Assembly: GCA_040217175.1 (NCBI GenBank)
Contig: JAVJNT010000002.1
Span: 1,248,001-1,312,000 of the forward strand
DNA length: 64,000 nucleotides
Direction: 5' to 3'
DNA from: Phycisphaerales bacterium
GTDB lineage: Bacteria > Planctomycetota > Phycisphaerae > Phycisphaerales > UBA1924
Position numbers and translations under genes: made by a program. This document shows, in pieces, positions 52,512 through 61,889 of this stretch. The notes under the pieces were generated by a model. The model made no database searches. It was not told where the DNA came from and saw nothing but the letters and a program-made list of their open reading frames with translations. Position 1 is the first letter of the stretch. Each line of letters begins with the position of its first letter.

Positions 52512-53915
52512 ATGGTCGCGAAGGCTTCGGACGAATCACGCTTGCTGCTTTGCATCAATGGCATGAACCGCGTCGGGGCGCTACGCGTTGCGGCCGACTA
52601 CATCGCGGGCCGGTGGTCGAACATCCCCGTACCTGAAGGTGTGGGGCCGGAGGCCGACCGGGCGTGGACGGGCCGGGACACGTGCATCCACCAGACCTGT
52701 GCACGGAGTTTCGGGCCCTTCGGATACGTGAAACTGGGACTTCGATGCACGTCGCGGCGAACGGCCGAAGAACTGTTGCACGGTCGCGACTGGCTGGCAA
52801 TGTGCTGTCGTGCCCTGCCGCTGCGAGGGCTGGATCATGATCCACCGGTGTTGAATGGTTCGTACTTCGAGCGGCACAAGACGAATCTACACGTGGAAGT
52901 CATGCGTCGCGAGGAGGAATTCGCCTTTCGCGAGGGCGGCCACGCGAGATTCGCTTTGACCGTGCCCGATCGACGACTGGACCTCTCGCGGCTGTGCTAT
53001 GCCTGCCGCGACGCCGGGCTGGATATTCGTCAGGAAGAGGGCGTGAAGCTGGCCGCAGACGCCATACATCGTCTCAATGACGCCGAAGTGTACCGCCACG
53101 CGTTCCGCGTGAAGAACAAGGACGACGACTTAGACTCGGCGATTGAGGCCATCGATCGCATCGTCAAAGAACTCTATGGCCGTGCGGGTTTGGAGCACGA
53201 GGTTGATCGGCTGCATGGGGCGACGACGCGGTGGTTCACGTCTGCTTATGGCAACGCGGGTCGCGCGGCTCCCGAGGAAGGCGCGCGGTACGGCTACCTG
53301 TTTGCGCACGTCGAGGATCGCCTCGGGCTGCTCGGCGACCTCGCGCAAGCGGCCGACGGACTGGCCGACGACACGGCAAACATCGTGCGTAGCTCCTGTC
53401 GATCGATGCTGGGCACGAGCACGGTGCTGATGTGCGTGGAGGGTGTGGCAGCCGAGACTGGACCGTTCGTTCGGGGTACGACCGCGGTCCATTGGGGTAG
53501 CGCGATGCCCGAGTCGACGCCGCACAGCGAGTTTGCGATGCTCAGCAACGTGGGCCCGTGGGACCGTGGTGACGCCAAGCGGGTGTTGTTGATCCAAGGG
53601 CGGCGACCCGACGAGCCGGGACTCATGCGTTCGCTCCTGAACAGCTTCGACCAAGCGACGCTCGAAGCAGTAGACGAGAAGGCCCACTTCGACATCGCCG
53701 AGTTCGATGGATGGAGCGGCTTCCCGGTGGAGGACGAGCGTGGGGCAGCGGCCGAGCCTGGGATCACGACGTTCCAGGTTTCCGCACGATTCTGGCACGA
53801 CGCGGCCCCCCGCTGGCTCGAAGATGAGCAGCGTCGGGCCGTCATCCAATCGAGGATGCGTGACACGCTGCGACGCTCGGGCTGGGATGACGTCGACTGT
53901 ACGTGGGCGGTCTAG
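52512..53915 (+). CDS. Orphan 467-aa protein with ACT-like segments
   Basis: ATG 52512 follows GAGGAGG. No signal peptide or membrane helix. Three stretches look like degenerate ACT modules: residues about 10-40 (LLLCINGMNRVGALRVAADY), about 255-310 (YLFAHVEDRLGLLGDLAQAA, then TANIVRSS) and about 350-385 (RVLLIQGRRPDEPGLMRSLL). The part between (residues 60-240) is Cys- and Arg-rich without known motifs. ACT domains usually bind amino acids or regulate enzymes, but I cannot assign a function; base composition is slightly less GC-biased than the neighbours. Confidence 0.5.
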   Translation: MVAKASDESRLLLCINGMNRVGALRVAADYIAGRWSNIPVPEGVGPEADRAWTGRDTCIHQTCARSFGPFGYVKLGLRCTSRRTAEELLHGRDWLAMCCRALPLRGLDHDPPVLNGSYFERHKTNLHVEVMRREEEFAFREGGHARFALTVPDRRLDLSRLCYACRDAGLDIRQEEGVKLAADAIHRLNDAEVYRHAFRVKNKDDDLDSAIEAIDRIVKELYGRAGLEHEVDRLHGATTRWFTSAYGNAGRAAPEEGARYGYLFAHVEDRLGLLGDLAQAADGLADDTANIVRSSCRSMLGTSTVLMCVEGVAAETGPFVRGTTAVHWGSAMPESTPHSEFAMLSNVGPWDRGDAKRVLLIQGRRPDEPGLMRSLLNSFDQATLEAVDEKAHFDIAEFDGWSGFPVEDERGAAAEPGITTFQVSARFWHDAAPRWLEDEQRRAVIQSRMRDTLRRSGWDDVDCTWAV

Positions 53916-53958
53916 AGCGGCGTCGATGGTTGGACCGTCCGGGGCCTACAACAGCCCC

Positions 53959-55113
53959 ATGCCGTGGCTGGTGCTGGGCCTGGGGTTGGTCGCGCTCGTG
54001 GTGAGCCTCGTTGCGACCCGTCTGGCCACGCTCCTGGGCCGGCGGCTGAACGCGCTCGACGCCGCGGGCGTGGCCGGGCAGGTCAAGGCCGACGCCCGGC
54101 GGATTCCCAACATCGGCGGCATCGGCGTGGTGGCGGGGCTGCTCGTGCCGATCGTGGCGGCGCTCGCTCTCTCGCCGATCATCGACGGCCCGCACCGCGA
54201 GCTGACCGATCCGTCGGCCGTGGCCTTCGACGCCGTGGTCCTGATCGCCGCCATTCTGCTGCTGCACGTGCTGGGCCTCGTCGACGACCGCAGGCCGCTT
54301 GGTCCGCTGCTCAAGCTCGGGCTGATGGCCCTGCCCGCGGTCGCCATCCCGCTGCTGACCGACTCTCGGCTGCTGACGTTGCTGGACGCGTACCCCGGAG
54401 GCGAGATCGCGAGCATCGCCATCACCGCGCTCTGGCTGCTGGCGATGACCAATGCGCTGAACTTCCTTGACAACATGGACGGCCTGAGCGCGGGTGTTGC
54501 CGCGATTGCCGGCGCGTTCCTGACCATTGCGATGCTGATGGCCGGGCAGTGGTTCGTCGCGGGCCTGAGCGCGTGCGTGGTGGGGGCGTGCCTGGGATTC
54601 CTGCCGCACAACTTCCCGAGGGCGCGCGTCTTCATGGGCGACGGCGGATCGCTCGTGCTGGGCTTCGTGCTTGGTTTCCTGAGCGTGCGGGGGACGTACG
54701 TCAGCACAGATTCGCCCGCTGCCGGTACGCGATCGAACGAACCGCTCATGGTCAGCATCGCCGAACCAACCACGACCTGGTGGGCGGTGCTGCTGCCGTT
54801 GCTCGTTCTGGCCGTGCCGCTGTACGACCTGGCGACCGTCGTGGGCCTGCGCCTCAGCCAGGGCAAGAGCCCTCTCGTCGGAGACCTGCAGCACGTGAGC
54901 CACCGGATCGCCGATCGCGGCCTCGGCAGGCGCGGGGCGGTGCTGGTGCTCTGGGCTTTCGGCGCGATCGCCGGCGCGTCCGGCCTGCTGCTGCTGACCG
55001 TCAACGCCACCGGCGCCATCATCATCGGCGTGCAGGCGGTGGTGCTCATGGCGGTGCTGGGCGTGCTGGAATTCTGGCCCAGGGGTGGGATTGGCGGCAA
55101 GACGCATGGCTGA
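53959..55113 (+). CDS. WecA/TagO/MraY-type polyprenyl-phosphate glycosyl-1-phosphate transferase
   Basis: A 384-aa polytopic enzyme that moves a sugar-1-phosphate from a UDP-sugar to undecaprenyl phosphate, the first committed step of surface polysaccharide assembly. About ten membrane helices alternate with the family motifs: GLVDDRRPLGP (DDx2G), NALNFLDNMDGLSAG (NxxNxxDGxDGL), FPRARVFMGDGGSL and the late HVSHRIADRGLGRRG (HxxHR). The downstream ligase-like gene starts inside its last codons (8-nt overlap), so both serve the same pathway. I chose ATG 53959; an ATG at 53926 would add 11 residues. Confidence 0.9.
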   Translation: MPWLVLGLGLVALVVSLVATRLATLLGRRLNALDAAGVAGQVKADARRIPNIGGIGVVAGLLVPIVAALALSPIIDGPHRELTDPSAVAFDAVVLIAAILLLHVLGLVDDRRPLGPLLKLGLMALPAVAIPLLTDSRLLTLLDAYPGGEIASIAITALWLLAMTNALNFLDNMDGLSAGVAAIAGAFLTIAMLMAGQWFVAGLSACVVGACLGFLPHNFPRARVFMGDGGSLVLGFVLGFLSVRGTYVSTDSPAAGTRSNEPLMVSIAEPTTTWWAVLLPLLVLAVPLYDLATVVGLRLSQGKSPLVGDLQHVSHRIADRGLGRRGAVLVLWAFGAIAGASGLLLLTVNATGAIIIGVQAVVLMAVLGVLEFWPRGGIGGKTHG

Positions 55114-57391
55114 CCGCGCGCGCACGACCGGCGTGGTGCACGGCCTGACCATCGTCATCGCCCTGCTTGCGTGTGTGCGCGCGCTCGTGGCGTTTGATCC
55201 GGTGCCGGGCTGGGGGCTCGATCCCTACACCATCGCCGCGCCCGCCGGCGCCTTCGGCCCGCGCGAGGCGGCGCTGCTCGACGTGCTGACGATCCTGCTG
55301 AGCGGTCTGGTGCTCTTGCTCGCACCGCCGGCGCGGTGGAAGCCGTGGACGGGCTGGGCCGGGGCGCTCGTGCTGGTTGGTGTCATCGGGTGCGTTCATG
55401 GCTTGCCCGATGGCCCAAGGCAGGCCGACCTCTCACCGGCCCTCGCGTGGCTGGCGGCGCTGGCCGGCGCGGGCGGCCTGGCGCGCGGCTGCGCGGACGT
55501 TCAGAGCCGCCGCGTGGTGGCGGCGCTGCTGGCCGGGCTGACGGCGATGCTCGTGGCCAAGGGTCTCGTCCAGCTCCTGGTCGAGCACCCGTCGACCGTC
55601 GCGCAGTTCGAGGCCGACGAGGCGCGGATGCTCGCGGCCCAGGGGCTCGAGCCCGGGTCGGCCGGCGCGCGGGCGTTCGAGCGTCGGCTCCGCCAGCCCG
55701 AGATCACCGGCTGGATCGGCTTCTCGAACGTCGTCGCCTCGTTCCTGGCGGCGGGCGGCGTGCTGCTGGCGGCCGTCGCCGTCTCGGCGCGCCGGTGGGC
55801 GGCGGTCGTCGCGGGCGTCGGCGCCCTCGTCGCGCTCGGCCTGGTCGTCTACGGCGGCAGCAAGGGCGCGATGGCCGCGAGCGCGCTGGGCCTGGGGTGC
55901 GTCGCGATCGGGCGGTTCGCGCCGACGCGCTGGCGAGAGGGTCGGATGCGTGCGCGCCTCGCCGGTGCGATCGCGTTCGTCGTCGTCATCGGGCCGCTCC
56001 TCGCGCTCGTCGCACGCGGCATGGTGGGCGAGCGCGTGGGCGAGCTGAGCCTGCTCTTCCGCTGGTTCTACGTCGAGGCGTCGATGCGCATCGCGATCGA
56101 CAACCCGCTCCTGGGCGTCGGGCCGGGCGGCTTTAAGGACGCCTACGCCATCGCCAAGAACCCCATCAGCCCCGAGAACGCGGCCAGCCCGCACAGCGTC
56201 GTGTTCGACGCGATGGCCTCGATGGGCGTCGTGGTCGGCGTGGTCGTGCTCGCGCTGGTGGTGTTCGCGGCGTGGCGCGCGGCGAGGGCGGTGCTGGCCA
56301 GCACCGTCGAGGCCGACGACGCGGGCCGCGTGCCGCGGCTGGCGCTCGTGGCCGGGCCGGCGATCGCGGTCGTGATCGGTGCTCGGTTCGAGCTCGAGTC
56401 GGTCGGCGGGCTGACCCCCGGCCTGGCGATGGCGTGGGTCGGCGGGCTGGCGGCTTGGGTTGCGATCGCGGTGGCCGCCTGGCACGCGCCGGTCCGGGCC
56501 ATCGCACTCGGCGCGGGGGCCGCGGCGCTGGTGCTGATCGCGCACGGGCAGATCGAGATGACGCCGGTGCTCGTGGGCTCGGCCTCGCTCTGGGCCGCGT
56601 GGCTGGCGGTCGCTGTTGCGCGTCAGGATACCGAAGCAGCCCCGGCCCGGGCAGCTCGGCTCGTCGGAGCGGTGCCGGCGGTGCCGGCGGTGATGGCGCT
56701 CGCGGTAGCGGTGCTCGCGTTGCCCGGGCTCTGGACGTGGCAGACGGCAGTCGAGCGGGCAGCCGCGGCGGCGCGCCGGCCGGCGGAGTTCACCGCCACG
56801 CTCCAGGCCAGTGGCGGCGACCCGCGCGTGGTCCGTGCGGTGGCCGAGCAGGTGTCGGCCGAGATCGGCCGGCCCGTGGGCCCGGCCAACCTGGGTGCGG
56901 GGCTCGGCGAGCTGGGCCGGCAATCTTCGCTGGCCGCGGCGAGCCAGGCGGACCGGGCGGTCGAGGTGGCCCCGGCGGACGGACCGACGCTCCGGCTGGC
57001 CTCCCGCGCGTGGCTCGTCGTGGCGATGGCGGTAGACCGCTCGGCGGGCGAGCGGGCCCTCGCGCTCTCGCAGATGGCGACCGAGAGCGAGCCCGCCTCG
57101 GCCCAGAACTTCGGCTACCGAGCCACGGTGCTCGCCGCCCTGCACCCCGACGGCTCGAAGACCGAGGAGGTGCTCGAAGCCCTGGCAAAGGCTGAGGCCC
57201 TGAACCCGGCCAGCCCGCAGCTCAGGTTCCGGCAGTTCCGGATCGCGCGGGAGGCCGGGCTGGACGAGCGGGCACTCGAGAGCGCGACTGCGGCGCTGCG
57301 GGCCCACGAGCGGATGCGGCTGGATCCACTGGGGGCCGGGTTGAGCGAGGCCCAGGTCCGTGAGATCCAGGGCTATCTCGGGGCTCGCTAG
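55106..57391 (+). CDS. O-antigen ligase/polymerase-like membrane protein with C-terminal helical repeat domain
   Basis: A 761-aa protein from ATG 55106. Residues 1-540 contain about 12-14 hydrophobic helices. The Wzy_C/WaaL region is recognisable: YGGSKGAMAASALGLG (before the large loop), WFYVEASMRIAIDNPLLGVG, then FKDAYAI, and ASPHSVVFDAMASMGVVVGV with the conserved His. The last 200 residues are soluble and helical, TPR-like (ALSQMATESEPASAQNFGYR, LEALAKAEALNPASPQLRFR). It likely polymerises or ligates the glycan started by the coupled WecA-like enzyme. Confidence 0.8.
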   Translation: MADRARTTGVVHGLTIVIALLACVRALVAFDPVPGWGLDPYTIAAPAGAFGPREAALLDVLTILLSGLVLLLAPPARWKPWTGWAGALVLVGVIGCVHGLPDGPRQADLSPALAWLAALAGAGGLARGCADVQSRRVVAALLAGLTAMLVAKGLVQLLVEHPSTVAQFEADEARMLAAQGLEPGSAGARAFERRLRQPEITGWIGFSNVVASFLAAGGVLLAAVAVSARRWAAVVAGVGALVALGLVVYGGSKGAMAASALGLGCVAIGRFAPTRWREGRMRARLAGAIAFVVVIGPLLALVARGMVGERVGELSLLFRWFYVEASMRIAIDNPLLGVGPGGFKDAYAIAKNPISPENAASPHSVVFDAMASMGVVVGVVVLALVVFAAWRAARAVLASTVEADDAGRVPRLALVAGPAIAVVIGARFELESVGGLTPGLAMAWVGGLAAWVAIAVAAWHAPVRAIALGAGAAALVLIAHGQIEMTPVLVGSASLWAAWLAVAVARQDTEAAPARAARLVGAVPAVPAVMALAVAVLALPGLWTWQTAVERAAAAARRPAEFTATLQASGGDPRVVRAVAEQVSAEIGRPVGPANLGAGLGELGRQSSLAAASQADRAVEVAPADGPTLRLASRAWLVVAMAVDRSAGERALALSQMATESEPASAQNFGYRATVLAALHPDGSKTEEVLEALAKAEALNPASPQLRFRQFRIAREAGLDERALESATAALRAHERMRLDPLGAGLSEAQVREIQGYLGAR

Positions 57392-57404
57392 GGCGGCCTG
57401 TCGC

Positions 57405-57432
57405 TTGACGGACAGCCGCTGGGCTCTAGCAT
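57405..57432 (+). promoter_or_regulatory. Candidate promoter of fusA
   Basis: TTGACG (57405-57410), a 16-bp spacer and TAGCAT (57427-57432) lie just after the ligase stop. If used, transcription would start near 57440 and leave a leader of about 355 nt before fusA. Confidence 0.45.
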
Positions 57433-57794
57433 TACCCTTCGGCCCACGGCTTCCGGTGGCCGCCGGTGGTGATGGTCTGCGGTCAGGGTGATGTACGAGA
57501 CCACGCGATGGGTCGATGGCCCAGAGCGATGGGATCGCTGCTCCCGGCGGCGGGGCCCCCGGCAGCCGACGAATCGGGCCGGACGATTCGAGCTTCGAGA
57601 ACGAGTCATCGGTCTGGAGGGGCGTGGCCCCGGGGCCGATGAGAACCAGACAACCAGGGCCCGCCGGGCACGCCGGGCGGGAGGCCGATCATGGATCGCG
57701 GGCGCGTGCCCGGATCGGATGACGGTCGATGGATTCGCCGAATTCGATCCGCCGTTCGGGCGGACGAGCAGACCGAGGACACGAGGACGACGCC
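57433..57794 (+). other. Long gene-free leader before fusA
   Basis: About 360 bp without a convincing gene. One 68-codon frame (57516-57722) exists but has no ribosome-binding site and a composition like shadow frames. Several GC-rich inverted segments (for example GCCCGCCGGGC around 57658-57676) could fold. It is probably untranslated leader. Confidence 0.45.
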
Positions 57795-59915
57795 ATGGCC
57801 GAGATGCCGCTGAACAAGGTTCGTAACATCGGGATCGCCGCCCACATCGATGCGGGCAAGACCACGGTCACCGAGCGCATCCTCTTTTACACGGGCAAGA
57901 CCCACAAGCTGGGCGAGGTGCACGAAGGCACCGCGACGATGGACTTCCTGCAGGAAGAGCAGGAGCGTGGCATCACGATCCAGTCGGCGGCGACGACGTG
58001 CCACTGGACGCGCAGCGACGTCGAGTACCAGATCAACCTGATCGATACGCCGGGCCACGTGGACTTCACGATCGAAGTCGAGCGTTCGCTCCGCGTGCTC
58101 GACGGCGCGGTCGCCGTGTTCGACGGCAAGGAAGGCGTCGAGGCCCAGAGCGAGACGGTGTGGCGCCAGGCCGACCGGTACCGCGTGCCGCGCATCTGTT
58201 ACATCAACAAGATGGACAAGATCGGCGCGAACTTCGAGTTCAGCTTCAACTCCGTGAAGAAGCGCCTGGGCGCGAACGCCATCGCCGTGCAGATTCCCAT
58301 CGGCGCGGGCAACGAGCTCGAGGGCATCATCGATCTGCTGGGCATGCGGGCGTACTACTTCGATGCCAACGAGCAGGGCGCTGTGGTGACCGAGAAGGAC
58401 ATCCCCGACGACCTGATGGCCGAGGCCGAGAAGTGGCGTCACGATCTGGTCGATGCGGCCAGTTCGCTCGACGACGACCTGACCGAGAAGTACCTCGAGG
58501 ACGAGAACTCGGTCACGGTCGAGGACATCCGCAGCGCGCTGCGCAAGGGCACGCTCGCGTTGACGTGCAACCCGGTCTTCTGCGGCTCGGCCCTGAAGAA
58601 CATCGGCGTGCAGCGGTTGCTGGACGGCGTCATCGACTACCTGCCCAACCCCACCGAGGTGCCCGAGGTGCAGGGCGTCGACCCGAAGGACTCGGAGAAG
58701 AAGCTCAAGCGGCCGCATGATGCCAAGGCCCCGCTGTCGGCCCTGGTGTTTAAGGTGGTGGCCGACAGCCACGGCGACCTGACCTACACGCGCATCTACT
58801 CGGGCACGCTCGAGAAGGGCAGCCGCGTGCTGAACCCCGGCAACGGCAAGCGTGAGATCGTGAGCCGTATCTACCAGATGCAGGCCAAGACGCGTGAGGC
58901 CCTCGATCGCGCCCACGCGGGTTCGATCGTGGCGGTCATCGGCATCAAGGACTCGATCACGGGCGACACGCTGTGCGACCCGAGCGACCCGATCTTGCTG
59001 GAGCGGATGGACTTCCCCGATCCGGTGATCTCGATGTCGATCGAGCCCAACACCAGCGACGACAAGCGCAAGCTGAGCGAGGCGCTCGTGACGATCCGCC
59101 GCGAGGACCCGAGCTTCCAGAGCCACTACGACGACGAGACTGGGCAGACCATCATCGCCGGCATGGGCGAGCTGCACCTTGAGATCATCAAGAACAAGCT
59201 GACGCGCGACATGAAGATCGACGTGCAGGTCGGCAAGCCGCGCGTGAGCTACCGCGAGGCGATCCAGGGCGAGGCCAAGGAAGTCCGCGGCAAGTTCGTC
59301 AAGCAGACCGGTGGTCGCGGCCAGTTCGGCGACGTGATCATCAACCTGCGGCCCTACACCAAGGAAGAGGCCGACGAGGACGGCATCAAGTTCGTCGAGG
59401 GCGTGGCCTTCGAGAACAAGATCGTCGGCGGCTCGATCCCCAAGGAATTCATCCCCTCGGTCGAGGCGGGCATCCGGCAGACGGCGGCCAGCGGCGTGAC
59501 GGCGGGCTACCCGCTGATCAACATCAAGGCCGAACTGGTCGACGGCTCGTACCACCAGGTCGATAGCTCGCAGGTTGCCTTCGAGCAGGCGGCTCGCCTG
59601 GCGCTCCGCGAGGCCGTCTCCAAGGCCCGTAGCGTGCTGCTCGAGCCGATCATGAAGGTCGTCATCGTGACGCCCGAGGAGTTCTTCGGCAACGTGACGG
59701 GCGACATCTCGAGCCGCCGCGGCATGATCATCGACACCGAGGATCGTGGCGCCGGCATCCGCCAGATCACGTGCGAGTGCCCGCTGAGCGAGATGTTCGG
59801 CTACACGACCACGCTCCGCGGCATGAGCCAGGGCCGGGCCGCGGCGTCGATGGAGTTCCAGGAGTATCGCCCGATGCCGGCGAACCTGATGCAGGAAGTC
59901 ATCGCGGCCGACTGA
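57795..59915 (+). CDS. fusA: Elongation factor G
   Basis: EF-G drives ribosomal translocation. The 706-aa protein from ATG 57795 (GAGGACG upstream) has the G motifs AHIDAGKTT (G1), RGITIQSAAT (G2), DTPGHVDF (G3), NKMDKIGANF (G4) and GSALK (G5), then domains II-V with GMGELHLEIIKNKLTRD, KQTGGRGQFGDV and the end AAASMEFQEYRPMPANL. Length is normal. It stands alone, not in a str operon with rpsL, rpsG and tuf; the adenylate kinase gene follows. Planctomycetes often have several EF-G copies, and this one keeps all canonical motifs. Confidence 0.97.
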   Translation: MAEMPLNKVRNIGIAAHIDAGKTTVTERILFYTGKTHKLGEVHEGTATMDFLQEEQERGITIQSAATTCHWTRSDVEYQINLIDTPGHVDFTIEVERSLRVLDGAVAVFDGKEGVEAQSETVWRQADRYRVPRICYINKMDKIGANFEFSFNSVKKRLGANAIAVQIPIGAGNELEGIIDLLGMRAYYFDANEQGAVVTEKDIPDDLMAEAEKWRHDLVDAASSLDDDLTEKYLEDENSVTVEDIRSALRKGTLALTCNPVFCGSALKNIGVQRLLDGVIDYLPNPTEVPEVQGVDPKDSEKKLKRPHDAKAPLSALVFKVVADSHGDLTYTRIYSGTLEKGSRVLNPGNGKREIVSRIYQMQAKTREALDRAHAGSIVAVIGIKDSITGDTLCDPSDPILLERMDFPDPVISMSIEPNTSDDKRKLSEALVTIRREDPSFQSHYDDETGQTIIAGMGELHLEIIKNKLTRDMKIDVQVGKPRVSYREAIQGEAKEVRGKFVKQTGGRGQFGDVIINLRPYTKEEADEDGIKFVEGVAFENKIVGGSIPKEFIPSVEAGIRQTAASGVTAGYPLINIKAELVDGSYHQVDSSQVAFEQAARLALREAVSKARSVLLEPIMKVVIVTPEEFFGNVTGDISSRRGMIIDTEDRGAGIRQITCECPLSEMFGYTTTLRGMSQGRAAASMEFQEYRPMPANLMQEVIAAD

Positions 59916-59974
59916 TCGGACCTGCCGGCCGGAGCGGGTCGGCAGCGTCCCAAGAAAACCGTCCCAGACCGCAG

Positions 59975-60025
59975 ACGCCCACGCCCCGGAGGCCTCCGAA
60001 ACCGGCCTCCAACCCGCGTGGGCGT
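59975..60025 (+). terminator. Hairpin terminator after fusA
   Basis: ACGCCCACGC (59975-59984) pairs perfectly with GCGTGGGCGT (60016-60025); the loop holds further GGAGGCCTCC pairing. It begins 60 bp after the fusA stop; only a short T-containing tail follows. Confidence 0.6.
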
Positions 60026-60095
60026 TATGCTTGGGGGCGTGTTTCAGGGCGGGGCTCGTTCGGCCCGCCGCAGTCCAGGCGAAGGGGAGGCCACG

Positions 60096-60725
60096 ATGGC
60101 CGATCGTGTTCCAACCGCGTTGCTGTTCGGGGCCCCGGGTGCGGGCAAGGGCACCCAGGGCAAGATCCTCGGGCAGATCCCGGGGTTCTACCACCTGTCG
60201 TGCGGCGAGGTGTTCCGGACGCTCGATATCCACAGCCCGCTGGGCCGGACGTTCTACGAGTATTCGTCCAAGGGCAACCTGGTGCCCGACGACGTGACGG
60301 TCGACATGTGGAAGGAAAACCTCCACGCGCAGATGACCCTGAGCTATTACAAGCCCCACGCCGAGATCCTGGTGCTCGACGGCATCCCGCGGAACGTCAA
60401 GCAGGCCCAGCTGCTCGAAGAGCACGTGGAGGTCAAGGCCATCGTGCACCTCGTGTGCCGCGACATGAACGCCATGCTCGTCCGGCTGCGCAAGCGCGCC
60501 CTTCGAGAGAACCGGGCCGACGACGCCCGCGAGGACGTGATCCGGCGCCGGTGGGAGGTCTACGAGCACGAGACGCGGCCCGTGCTGGACTTCTATTCCA
60601 AGGACCTCATCCACGAGGTGGACGCGATCGGAACGCCGGTGCAGGTGCTCCAGCACACGCTCGAGGCGCTGGCGCCGATCCACGACACGCTCTTCGGCCA
60701 GCAAGAAATGGACGGCGACCTGTAG
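60096..60725 (+). CDS. adk: Adenylate kinase
   Basis: It converts AMP and ATP to two ADP. The 209-aa protein from ATG 60096 (GGGGAGG upstream) has the P-loop GAPGAGKGTQ, the AMP-site segment YHLSCGEVFRTLD, LVLDGIPRNVKQAQLLEE (DGIPR in place of the usual DGFPR) and the lid-core segment RENRADDAREDVIRRRWEVY. The lid is of the short type without zinc cysteines. Codons upstream to 60018 are in frame but lack a ribosome-binding site. Confidence 0.9.
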   Translation: MADRVPTALLFGAPGAGKGTQGKILGQIPGFYHLSCGEVFRTLDIHSPLGRTFYEYSSKGNLVPDDVTVDMWKENLHAQMTLSYYKPHAEILVLDGIPRNVKQAQLLEEHVEVKAIVHLVCRDMNAMLVRLRKRALRENRADDAREDVIRRRWEVYEHETRPVLDFYSKDLIHEVDAIGTPVQVLQHTLEALAPIHDTLFGQQEMDGDL

Positions 60726-60745
60726 CCTCTGGCGTACGCTTGGGC

Positions 60746-61567
60746 ATGGCCGAAGCGATGACCTGGGCGGTGCTGCTGGCGCGTTGGACCGAGTTTGCGC
60801 GCTCGGCGGTGGCGCTGCCGACCGAGGGCGAGGGCGGATGCTGGCGCGAGAGCGTGCCGGCGATCATCGGGCTGCAGGCCATCGCGCTGGCTCTGGGCGA
60901 CCTCGACGAGCACGAGTTGGACGAGGGGCGGGCGCTGGCGATTGACACCGCGTCGGTAGGCATCGATCGGCACGCGGCCGACCTGGCGAAGATCTGGGCC
61001 GACGTGCCCTGGCCCGACGAGCTGCACGAGCTGCTGGAAGATGCGCGGCGGGCAGTAGCGGATGCGCTCTCGTCCGGCATCGAGTGGTGCGTCGATGACG
61101 CAACGGCCATCCTGGAGCATCCGGCCGAGCTGGTGGGCTTGTTGGAAGCATTGGGCTTCGAAGGCGACGTGTACCTTGCCGCGCCCGGGCAGCAACTTTC
61201 GCTCGGGTGCCCGTGCGCGTTCGTGCACGAGCCCGGCGGAGGCACGCCCATGGCCGAGGTCGTCGGCGCGGTCGCCGGGTTCCTCGGGGCCAATGGCGTT
61301 GGTGATGGGCTCGTCCGCCGCGGTGCGCCCAGGCAGGCATATCGGCAGTTCGACTTTTCCAAGGGCGGCCCCGTGCGAGACCTGGTGGCGTGGATGGGCG
61401 GCGATCCGCAGCCTGGCCAGCCGTTGATGGTGCCGGTGGTGCTCGGCGGTCGCTCCCAGCCGGTCGCCTTGCCGCCGCGGCGTGGGCAGCCGGTCGACCC
61501 GCCGCCGCTGGAATTCGAATCGACCGCGTCGGCGGAGATTTCGGCGGGCGACGACGCCGACGCGTGA
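60746..61567 (+). CDS. Hypothetical protein, 273 aa
   Basis: ATG 60746, 20 bp after adk. The product is acidic, without signal peptide or membrane helix. The N-terminal half is helical (LLARWTEFARSAVALPTEGE, ELDEGRALAIDTASVGIDRH); the C-terminal part is Pro- and Gly-rich. No family recognised. The frame extends far upstream, but that part is a shadow of fusA and adk. Confidence 0.55.
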   Translation: MAEAMTWAVLLARWTEFARSAVALPTEGEGGCWRESVPAIIGLQAIALALGDLDEHELDEGRALAIDTASVGIDRHAADLAKIWADVPWPDELHELLEDARRAVADALSSGIEWCVDDATAILEHPAELVGLLEALGFEGDVYLAAPGQQLSLGCPCAFVHEPGGGTPMAEVVGAVAGFLGANGVGDGLVRRGAPRQAYRQFDFSKGGPVRDLVAWMGGDPQPGQPLMVPVVLGGRSQPVALPPRRGQPVDPPPLEFESTASAEISAGDDADA

Positions 61568-61606
61568 GGCCCTCGGGCGATCCGCCGGCTATCATGGTGG
61601 CCCAGC

Positions 61607-61688
61607 GGGCGAGTACCCAAGTGGCCAAAGGGGGCAGACTGTAAATCTGCTGGCAATGCCTTCGGGGGTTCGAATCCCTCCTCGCCCA
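61607..61688 (+). tRNA. tRNA-Tyr (anticodon GTA)
   Basis: The acceptor arms GGGCGAG (61607-61613) and CTCGCCC (61681-61687) pair perfectly, with discriminator A61688. The anticodon stem-loop CAGA-CTGTAAA-TCTG gives GTA. A long variable arm (TGGCAATGCCTTC region) and the T-arm GGGGGTTCGAATCCCTC follow, the class II form expected for bacterial tRNA-Tyr. CCA is not encoded. Confidence 0.97.
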
Positions 61689-61889
61689 TTCCGCCGTGCG
61701 ATCCGAGCTCGGCGATCAACGCACATCTTCACATAACAACGACATCGAGCGAGCCACGTGCAGTCGGCACGCGGCTCGTGTTTCGTGGTGATTGGGGTGA
61801 GTCGTGCGTGTGCCCTGCGCTCCTTGGAGTTGGAGATCGTTCGACCGAGTGCGTCGAGCGAGATCCGGCAACAAGAACGGAGGTGCATC

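Noticed and set aside
57516-57722. A 68-codon frame in the fusA leader, possible leader peptide.
   Set aside because: No ribosome-binding site and no attenuator-like run of codons or stem next to it.
57606-60704. A minus-strand open frame of over 1000 codons opposite fusA and adk.
   Set aside because: GC-rich codon bias removes stops from antisense frames; the translation is low in sense (His/Arg/Ala/Val-rich) and the sense strand has fusA and adk.
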